DNA from: Acanthopleura granulata
Taxonomy: Eukaryota; Mollusca; Polyplacophora; Chitonida; Chitonidae
Assembly: GCA_016165875.1 (NCBI GenBank)
Contig: JABBOT010000014.1
Span: forward strand, 2,801,857-2,865,856
Reading direction: 5' to 3'
Length of the DNA: 64,000 nucleotides
A program made the translations under genes and the position numbers. The notes beneath the pieces were generated by a model, which was given only the letters and a program-made list of their open reading frames with translations, was not told where the DNA came from and made no database searches. Each line of letters begins with the position of its first letter. The first letter of the stretch is position 1. This document shows, in pieces, positions 61,301 through 64,000 of this stretch.

Positions 61301-61572
61301 AGCTAAAGATTTGGAACCAGTAAAGAAAACCAACTCTGTTCAAGTAAGAGTGTTTCTTATCTCTCTTTTTTACCACTATTCTTGGGGAGCAAGTCACAAA
61401 AAAACTACCTATTTTACCTCCATACAAGAGAGCTACTGTTCTTCCACTGCATTCATGATAAGTTCTTTCCCTATCATGTAAAAACCATTGTATATTCCAG
61501 GTAAAACAAGATCGGCTGATCAAGTGGAGTATGGCTGTGCGGATATTCCACATATTTATCAACGTGATTAAG
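25353..61572 (+). CDS. FANCD2: FANCD2, Fanconi anaemia group D2 protein, 37 exons, C-terminus beyond window
   Basis: Nuclear clamp that pairs with FANCI, is monoubiquitinated by FANCL/UBE2T and acts in interstrand-crosslink repair. Exons: 25353-25404, 25826-25945, 26710-26777, 27130-27182, 27982-28032, 28755-28815, 29093-29148, 30191-30278, 31190-31314, 31991-32078, 32758-32862, 34994-35085, 35471-35573, 35966-36139, 36263-36397, 37313-37444, 37949-38056, 40201-40250, 41978-42218, 44011-44087, 44746-44880, 46082-46182, 46939-47054, 49376-49484, 51283-51403, 52636-52717, 53287-53384, 54031-54112, 55678-55794, 56552-56680, 57281-57399, 58073-58186, 58610-58737, 59106-59205, 59877-59999, 61250-61343, 61501-61572. 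They sum to 3,819 nt (1,273 codons) with every phase consistent. Recognisable blocks: LLLGIDAIQ, INIPRLLVSQFRWLDRIVD, DYLDNLTIVQIRKLY, HKQLSN...KYRRMGVIGAV (ubiquitin-site region), DIAINLLPL, NTLFQTINWFRE, RELDIDVFMIL, KWSMAVRIFHIFINVIK. Lys-rich stretch at 845-856 and basic N-terminus resemble nuclear signals. About 160 C-terminal residues are missing at the right edge. Confidence 0.96.
27550..27772. mobile_element. MITE family 3, best copy (GGCCATC ends)
   Basis: Left GGCCATCCTTAAAAATATTT then TCGTTGGGTGTAA; right TTACGTCCAACAAAGAATTT then TTAAATGATGGCC, forming a ~33-bp imperfect inverted repeat. A related copy lies at about 13409-13639 and a right-half fragment at 21722-21818. Confidence 0.75.
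29400..29570 (+). mobile_element. SINE family A
   Basis: TGCCCGGTTTCCTCCCACCA then TAATGCTGGTCGCC, and tail ACACCAATCAAATAAAGAAA. FANCD2 intron 7. Confidence 0.8.
30387..30756. mobile_element. MITE family 1, copy 1 (TA target)
   Basis: 370 bp with long inverted ends: left GGGGAGCTTTGAGTTCGAAC, right the complement of GGGGAGTTTCGAGTTTGAAC; similarity continues for about 65 bp. Flanked by TA at 30385-30386 and 30757-30758. Non-coding, foldback-type. Confidence 0.88.
31325..31705. repeat. ~30-bp tandem repeat starting at FANCD2 exon 9 donor
   Basis: About 12 diverged copies of AAGGTCAAAGTTGTGCCATT-GTC. The array starts within about 12 bases of the donor CTAAG|GTATTT at 31314/31315. Several copies read CAAG|GTAAAA, themselves donor-like. 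Confidence 0.88.
32079..32295. repeat. ~26-bp tandem repeat starting at FANCD2 exon 10 donor
   Basis: About seven diverged copies of GTTTGTCCATATTTTGTTGT-GTGCAA. The first copy (GTCAGTTTGTCCATATT) begins with the intron's own GT at 32079. Confidence 0.85.
32863..34993 (+). other. FANCD2 intron 11, no recognised element
   Basis: AT-rich. Only notable items are a 16-bp palindrome CCGGCACTAGTGCCGG at 33745-33760 and a NotI-like GCGGCCGC at 33351. Confidence 0.5.
37796..37854 (+). other. Candidate cryptic or poison exon in FANCD2 intron 16
   Basis: A 59-nt segment framed by a strong acceptor (CTCTCTGCCTTTACATTAG) and donor (ATTAG|GTGAGC). Exons 16 and 17 join in phase 0 and match the vertebrate protein without it. 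Including 59 nt shifts the frame and gives a stop within exon 17. Either chance or regulated inclusion. Confidence 0.35.
38064..38180. repeat. ~23-bp tandem repeat just inside FANCD2 intron 17
   Basis: Five diverged copies of a unit like GCTTGGAATAATGTCACATA-TG, beginning about 8 bases after the donor at 38057. Confidence 0.75.
38436..38670. repeat. 32-bp tandem repeat, about 7 copies
   Basis: Nearly identical copies of GTTCAGTTGATTACAGTGAC-ACATTTAACGAG. The last full copy has AAGGAG. Lies between the exon-17 donor and the transposase remnant. Confidence 0.95.
38728..39905 (+). pseudogene. Decayed MULE/FLYWCH-type transposase gene in FANCD2 intron 17
   Basis: Plus-strand fragments in several frames. 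The first (38728-39051) reads FTPSQRGGRLLVRNAYTHR, then WKCTVNGSPCTLCARND and a later GDIHVP, a FLYWCH-like zinc-finger layout ending in TGA. The next (about 39143-39535) reads VVYGDGTFFSTPPIFQPIYT, then LHVFVEG and FPLVFCLLPN, typical of the MULE transposase core (DGTF start). A third part reads FSHYAHCI, RVQKEGLQRFYLTDGEL and, after frame breaks, a WNQH...RTRNHLEGWHRKLN-like end. Multiple stops and frameshifts show it is dead. Terminal repeats were not identified. Confidence 0.75.
40201..42218 (+). CDS. FANCD2: FANCD2 exons 18-19: monoubiquitination-site region
   Basis: Exon 18 (40201-40250) and exon 19 (41978-42218) encode HKQLSNHDE-K-YRRMGVIGAV. Aligned by eye to the vertebrate protein, the lysine here (residue 554) corresponds to human K561, the site ubiquitinated by the Fanconi core complex. 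Its codon is split AA|A by the intron. The neighbouring lysine of vertebrates (human K563) is arginine here. The 1.7-kb intron between the two exons holds a mariner-like MITE. Confidence 0.9.
40755..40967. mobile_element. Mariner-like MITE, 213 bp
   Basis: Ends CAGGGTGTCCCA and TGAGACACCCTG in inverted orientation, extended by TGTACTCAC and GTGAGTACA and further pairing (~40 bp per arm). Flanked by TA duplications 40753-40754 and 40968-40969, as expected for Tc1/mariner-mobilised elements. Confidence 0.88.
41080..41240. repeat. Dispersed repeat shared with 18300-18500
   Basis: Second copy, same orientation, with GTATTTTTACAGGTAAATAA, GGTGCTGAAACTTACATTTT and AACTCTCAGAATCGG. Confidence 0.6.
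42288..42399 (+). mobile_element. SINE family A with CATAAGAG duplication
   Basis: CTCCGCCTGGTTTCCTCCCA, then GTCGTATAAGTGAAATATTC and an AT-rich tail. CATAAGAG occurs at 42280-42287 and 42400-42407. Confidence 0.78.
43076..43428. mobile_element. MITE family 1, copy 2 (TA target)
   Basis: 353 bp, same family as 30387-30756 along its whole length. Left end GGGGAGTTTTGAGTTCGAAC, right end pairs with it. TA at 43074-43075 and 43429-43430. Confidence 0.88.
43601..43964 (+). mobile_element. SINE family B, full length with 12-bp target-site duplication
   Basis: tRNA-like head: GGCCTGGTGGTTAGAGCG (A box) and GGCTCAATCC (B box). Body contains GTGACTGGATGGGGTGTCAC and TGGTGTCTTCAGAATGATGT then TCCAGTGG. 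End ACGTTAAGCCCCAAGTACAC. TCATTTAATTTT at 43589-43600 and 43965-43976. FANCD2 intron 19. Confidence 0.88.
45060..45275 (+). mobile_element. Degraded tRNA-headed SINE
   Basis: GTCGAGTTGAAATCC is B-box-like; tail GGTGTTAAACACCAAAGAAA. A tail-only relative is at 45750-45795 (AAACACCAATCAAATAAATA). Confidence 0.5.
45281..45700. repeat. ~85-bp tandem repeat, 5 copies, FANCD2 intron 21
   Basis: Unit with GAAAATTTGTTATGGGGAAA and TTTTGCTTTTGTGCTCTTCA; copies 84-86 bp apart. Follows a degraded SINE tail. Confidence 0.92.
46210..46345 (+). mobile_element. SINE family A, 5' part with tRNA-like head
   Basis: TGTGGTTAGCATACTAGCAT is A-box-like and GAGTTCAAGTCC is B-box-like, about 50 bp apart, followed by the body GAAGGTCTGCCAACAACCTG. 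Shows the family is tRNA-derived. It lies about 25 bp past the FANCD2 exon 22 donor. Confidence 0.75.
47285..49095. repeat. 75-bp tandem repeat, about 24 copies, open on both strands, FANCD2 intron 23
   Basis: Very homogeneous array; AAACCTGAGT recurs exactly every 75 bp (47641, 47716, 47791 and on). Because 75 is a multiple of three and the unit has no stop in certain frames, frames of 505 residues (plus) and 635 residues (minus) run through it. The plus unit is KPECDPSETKTQKLAIFSGT plus five residues; the minus unit includes VPEKIANFCVFVSLG. No start context, homology or splice support, so I call it non-coding repeat. Confidence 0.96.
49163..49335. repeat. MITE family 4, diverged copy just upstream of FANCD2 exon 24
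   Basis: Shares GCAAATCGGAAAACTCGATA and TTTGTCCGAAACTCAGCA with 50499-50693 in the same order and orientation. Its right end lies 40 bp before the exon-24 acceptor. Confidence 0.65.
50499..50693. mobile_element. MITE family 4 copy (TTTTCTAGCCA ends)
   Basis: Left TTTTTCTAGCCAGTTTC and right GAAAGTGGCTAGAAAA are inverted. Interior (ACAAATCAGAAAACTCAGTA, ATTTGTCCCAAACTCA) matches 49163-49335. Confidence 0.65.
52207..52567. repeat. Dispersed repeat bounded by CCTCGGCC / GGCCGAGG
   Basis: Starts CCCTCGGCCAATTTTGGCCA, contains GGGTGGCGTCCATCTGTCCG and CTATCTCTGGA, and ends CGGCCGAGGAG. I recognise this as the type of element scattered in marine invertebrate genomes; the class is uncertain. Similar CCCTCGGCCAA at 51552 may be a fragment. 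Confidence 0.55.
53441..53790 (+). mobile_element. SINE family B, second copy
   Basis: GGCTTGGTGGTTAGAGCGTC and GGGATCAAACCCAGG head, then GTGACCGGGTGGGGTGTCAT and TTTGGCATGATGTTCCAGTG. Contains an (AT)n run near 53712. FANCD2 intron 27. Confidence 0.85.
54113..55677 (+). other. FANCD2 intron 28, no recognised element
   Basis: No SINE, array or exon-like segment recognised on either strand. Confidence 0.45.
56030..56275 (-). mobile_element. SINE family A, near full length
   Basis: Runs from TATTTATTTGTTTGATTGGT through CAGCCAGCATGGTGATGGGA to GGGACTTGAACTCGCAGCCA (B-box complement) and a tRNA-like head ending near 56275. Minus strand, FANCD2 intron 29. Confidence 0.82.
56350..56482 (+). mobile_element. 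SINE family A, opposite orientation to its neighbour
   Basis: CGGTTTCCTCCCGGGACTTT, CCCACCATAATGCTGTCTGC and tail CGCCAATCAAATAAGTAAAT. Forms a head-to-head inverted pair with 56030-56275. Confidence 0.8.
56681..58072 (+). other. FANCD2 introns 30 and 31 with exon 31 at 57281-57399
   Basis: Apart from exon 31 nothing recognised. Confidence 0.45.
59300..59876 (+). repeat. 36-bp minisatellite carrying copies of a FANCD2 splice acceptor and exon start
   Basis: Unit GTCGTTTCCAG|AACGTTTCTG then CCCATACACTATCTT. Copies of the post-AG position fall at 59339 and every 36 bp to 59735, then 59771 (AG mutated to AT), 59805 and 59841, with the native exon at 59877. One copy is 34 bp long. Because 36 is a multiple of three, long frames without stops run on both strands (unit FPERFCPYTILS on plus); these are repeat artefacts, not genes. 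Confidence 0.95.
59877..59999 (+). CDS. FANCD2: FANCD2 exon 35, whose acceptor is the end copy of a 36-bp array
   Basis: Encodes TFLSYCDDPLLAIEQV followed by TTKAIPELLDTD and MFPTLDR, matching the vertebrate segment with PELINS and FPTLTR. The exon begins A-ACA-TTC-CTG after TTTCCAG. The preceding intron is filled by 36-bp repeats of this acceptor plus exon start, so this exon has many competing 3' splice sites. I chose 59877 because it alone leads directly into the conserved sequence without repeat-encoded residues. Confidence 0.92.
60111..60287 (+). mobile_element. SINE family B fragment
   Basis: GATCTGGGATCAATCCCGGA (B-box part), then GTGACTGGATGGGGTGTCAT. Lacks the A-box half and most of the 3' body. 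Confidence 0.7.
60288..60356 (-). mobile_element. SINE family A fragment
   Basis: ATATTCAAGAATATTTCACT and TAGCATTATGGTGAGAGGAA then GCCAGGCACAG. Confidence 0.6.
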
Positions 61573-61736
61573 GTGGGTTTCTATGGTGTTTGAGTTCGAG
61601 CTCAATCAAAACAGGTGTCCAAAGTATTTAGGTTAAAGTTTGGTCATTGTGGGTTTCTAAGGTTTATAGCTTAAAGTTCAGTCAGAGTAAGTTTCTAATG
61701 TGCTCAGCTTAAAGTTTGATTACCTTGGGTTTCTAA
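61573..61736. repeat. ~40-bp tandem repeat starting at FANCD2 exon 37 donor, left half
   Basis: Diverged copies of GTGGGTTTCTAAGGTGTTTA-GCTTAAAGTTCAGTCA. The first copy starts with the donor GT at 61573. Interrupted at 61737 by a transposon; it continues at 63333. Confidence 0.85.
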
Positions 61737-63332
61737 CAGGCATGTGAATGAATGGCAAACGGCTGAACGCGTTCGCCTGAAGGTTATGCGAAATCTCGCA
61801 TTGCGGGAACACTTGTAGATCGCCATCCGCCGTCTGATTCGTTCGGCCCCAAAAATGTTTTCATTAAACGTGTTTTTGTTCCAAATTAGTCATGGAATGT
61901 GTTATTTATTTACATAAATATTTACTTTGTTCGGGGTTTACACCAAAGCGGAGGCTCAATCAGGCGGGAAAGTGGGTCAGTCAGTTTGTCGGGAAAAGGG
62001 CTAGCATGTGACGAAGTATGACACCACCTCAGACAAATACATTACATAATTAACGAGTAACTGTGACGAAATGACGTTTATTCCGAATAAAAATGGAAAG
62101 AAAATAAAAAGGCAAGCCCAAAACAAATTTGTTTAATGCGATATCTTATAATCTATCGACTTCAAATTCGGATCGTTACAACCTGTCACACCCACTTTTT
62201 TTTTTTTCTTTCTGTGAAATAGTCATGCGATGATGCAGTGCGGAAAACAATAATGTCGGTCGCTGCCAAAAGGCATTGTGAAACGGTCTGGATGGACTCA
62301 GGTCTTATGTTAAAATTCTAACATCCATCGCAACCCTGAGCCCATCACCCATACTCAAGAAAATCGTCACAGATCTCCGAACTTGGAAGTCAATGGAATT
62401 GCTCTCAATGAGGTCCGCGCTTATGTCACGCAGATTTACCTGTATTCAGAACTCACAAAAACAAACATTTTTTTATGCCCTTCTCTGTTCTATTTTTAAC
62501 ATTTGTATTGCAAGCTACAAACAGCAATGAAAATGTCATAGTTTTCAAGAGGTTTTCGAAACCAGAACTCCATTACATTTCAGGACCAAGAGAAGGTTAC
62601 GAGACTTTTCGAAATGGCTGCCAATGGTGAATCATTTGGTACATTAACATTTGAAGTTCTTACAGCTAATGTGACCAAAAACACTGAGTTAATAAGTTAC
62701 ATCAGTAAAGGTGGTAAATAAAGATAACATTCGAGATTCAAGGGGAGAATGGCATGGAAATTGGGAGAAAAGGTGAGTTGGACTGTCACTTGTGTCCATT
62801 GACTTCAACTTCACAGATCTTCGGCGACTTTTTTGAGTACGGGTGATGGACTCAGGGGTTGCGATGAATGTCAGAATTTTAAAATAATACCCTGAGTACA
62901 TCTAAATGGACTAGGTGAAACTGCATGCGAGGAAACTTTTCAAAAGCTGGTAGTTCTAAAAAAATTTCACGTATTCTGTGAACGATGACTGCCAAGTTTA
63001 CAGCATGGTATGCCAATCATGTAGTGGAGTGAAGTGAAGGTCAAGGTGACACGTCGAAAACTAAGTGGGGCGTCTCTTGCAAGTCTAAGGCAGTATGTTG
63101 ACGGAGCTAATTATGTCACTGGCTCAAACTTAGAGAGACATATTTCCAGCCCCTACAACAAACTTGCCATAAATTTGCAGCATGAGATAGACAGGACATC
63201 AACTTCGTTTGATAATAAATCTGCAATAGCAAGTCAACTACATACATTTTCACGTTGACCCAATGGGTAACCATAAATTTTCAGGGCAAAACCTACAATG
63301 GGTTACCATAGGTAAATTCATTCACACCCCTG
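61737..63332. mobile_element. 1.6-kb TIR DNA transposon, non-autonomous, inside the 40-bp array
   Basis: Ends are CAGGCATGTGAATGAAT at the left and the reverse complement of CAGGGGTGTGAATGAAT at the right (15 of 17 identical). Flanked by the 6-bp direct repeat TTCTAA (61731-61736 and 63333-63338). An internal inverted repeat of about 85 bp pairs 62315-62405 with 62790-62885. No transposase recognised; a 74-residue frame at 63034-63258 has no family I know. The CAGGGGTG end resembles hAT elements, but hATs make 8-bp duplications, so the superfamily is left open. Confidence 0.85.
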
Positions 63333-63490
63333 TTCTAAGGTGATTATGTTAAAGTTCCATCAGGGTGCGTTCTGAGGAGTTCAGGTTATAGTTCAGTCAT
63401 GGGGGGTGTTTAGCTTAAAGTTCAGTGAAGATGGGTTCTAAGGTGTTTAGCATAAAGTTCAATGAAGATGGGTTCTAAGGTGAATTAGTT
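63333..63490. repeat. ~40-bp tandem repeat, right half after transposon
   Basis: Same unit as 61573-61736: TTCTAAGGTG then TTTAGCTTAAAGTTCAGTGA. Joining the two halves across the transposon restores one uninterrupted repeat copy. Confidence 0.85.
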
Positions 63491-64000
63491 TTATCCTGAT
63501 CACCCCCTGAACACAGGTGTGACAAAACAACTGTTATTATGATTACCAATTTGGCTCTGACTTAAATTCTGAGGTATTCAGCTTTAGTATTTTGTGCTGA
63601 ACTTTTCAAGATGACAGTGATCAAGATCAGTGTAGAAGTAATCACCATTTGCTGGTGTTGGATACAATTTTTTTTTTTTTTTCACATTTTTTTATAGATG
63701 TAATGTCTTTGTGACAATAAGTCCAAACAGGTCAGGATTTTCATTGATGTAAGTGTGCCAAATTGTGACATCCCGAATTTTTATATTATAGGGATCAGTA
63801 AACAGTGTGTCAGCAATTATCATTTTCTTTATAATACATATATATACATGGGATCAATGTGGGGTTAAATATTGAGACATCTTTAGCCATTCCATGCCTT
63901 AAACTACTCAGCTGTGTGGGCATGCACTGCACAGGTTAACAGTTCATTATAAGTAATATACACTGCCAACAAATCACCTGTTTTTGAACAAAATTTCTAC
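63491..64000 (+). other. Right-edge FANCD2 intron sequence
   Basis: AT-rich, poly(T) at 63668-63681. I looked for the exon after INVIK and did not find it, so the next exon is probably outside the window. Confidence 0.45.

Noticed and set aside
63034..63258. 74-aa frame as a transposase
   Set aside because: Too short and no recognisable catalytic motif; left as unexplained content of the TIR element.

Overview
The window is animal genomic DNA, most likely from a mollusc (bivalve or gastropod) or a close lophotrochozoan. The reasons are two GT-AG intron-rich animal genes, tRNA-headed SINEs of types I associate with mollusc genomes, frequent TACATGTA-type words, and very many minisatellites. 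The phylum call is inference; the eukaryotic call is certain. There is no operon, CRISPR array or prokaryotic signal.

Layout: two divergent, head-to-head genes fill almost everything. On the minus strand (about 22.7 kb down to 0.3 kb) is TTLL4, a tubulin polyglutamylase. I reconstruct 18 coding exons, 1,148 residues, with every junction in phase and ending at a TGA at 1174-1172. On the plus strand (about 23.45 kb to the right edge) is FANCD2, the Fanconi anaemia DNA-repair clamp. I reconstruct 37 coding exons for residues 1-1273, all in phase; the C-terminal part lies beyond the window. Between them is a shared upstream region with CCAAT boxes and a CACGTG next to TTLL4 and an E2F-like site next to FANCD2. 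The two products are not known to work together: one adds glutamates to tubulin and other acidic proteins, the other is a monoubiquitinated clamp for interstrand-crosslink repair.

Introns carry the rest: two tRNA-derived SINE families, at least four families of short inverted-repeat DNA transposons (MITEs), a 1.6-kb TIR transposon inserted inside a minisatellite, a decayed MULE/FLYWCH-type transposase gene, and about 14 tandem-repeat arrays.

The most unusual observation is that several arrays are built on splice junctions. In TTLL4 a 100-bp repeat has copied the last ~23 nt of a coding exon plus its splice donor 12 times into the following intron. In FANCD2 a 36-bp repeat has copied a splice acceptor plus the first nucleotides of an exon 15 times into the preceding intron. 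Four further FANCD2 arrays begin within a few bases of a donor. This is a recurring pattern of minisatellites seeded at exon-intron borders that supply runs of decoy splice sites.
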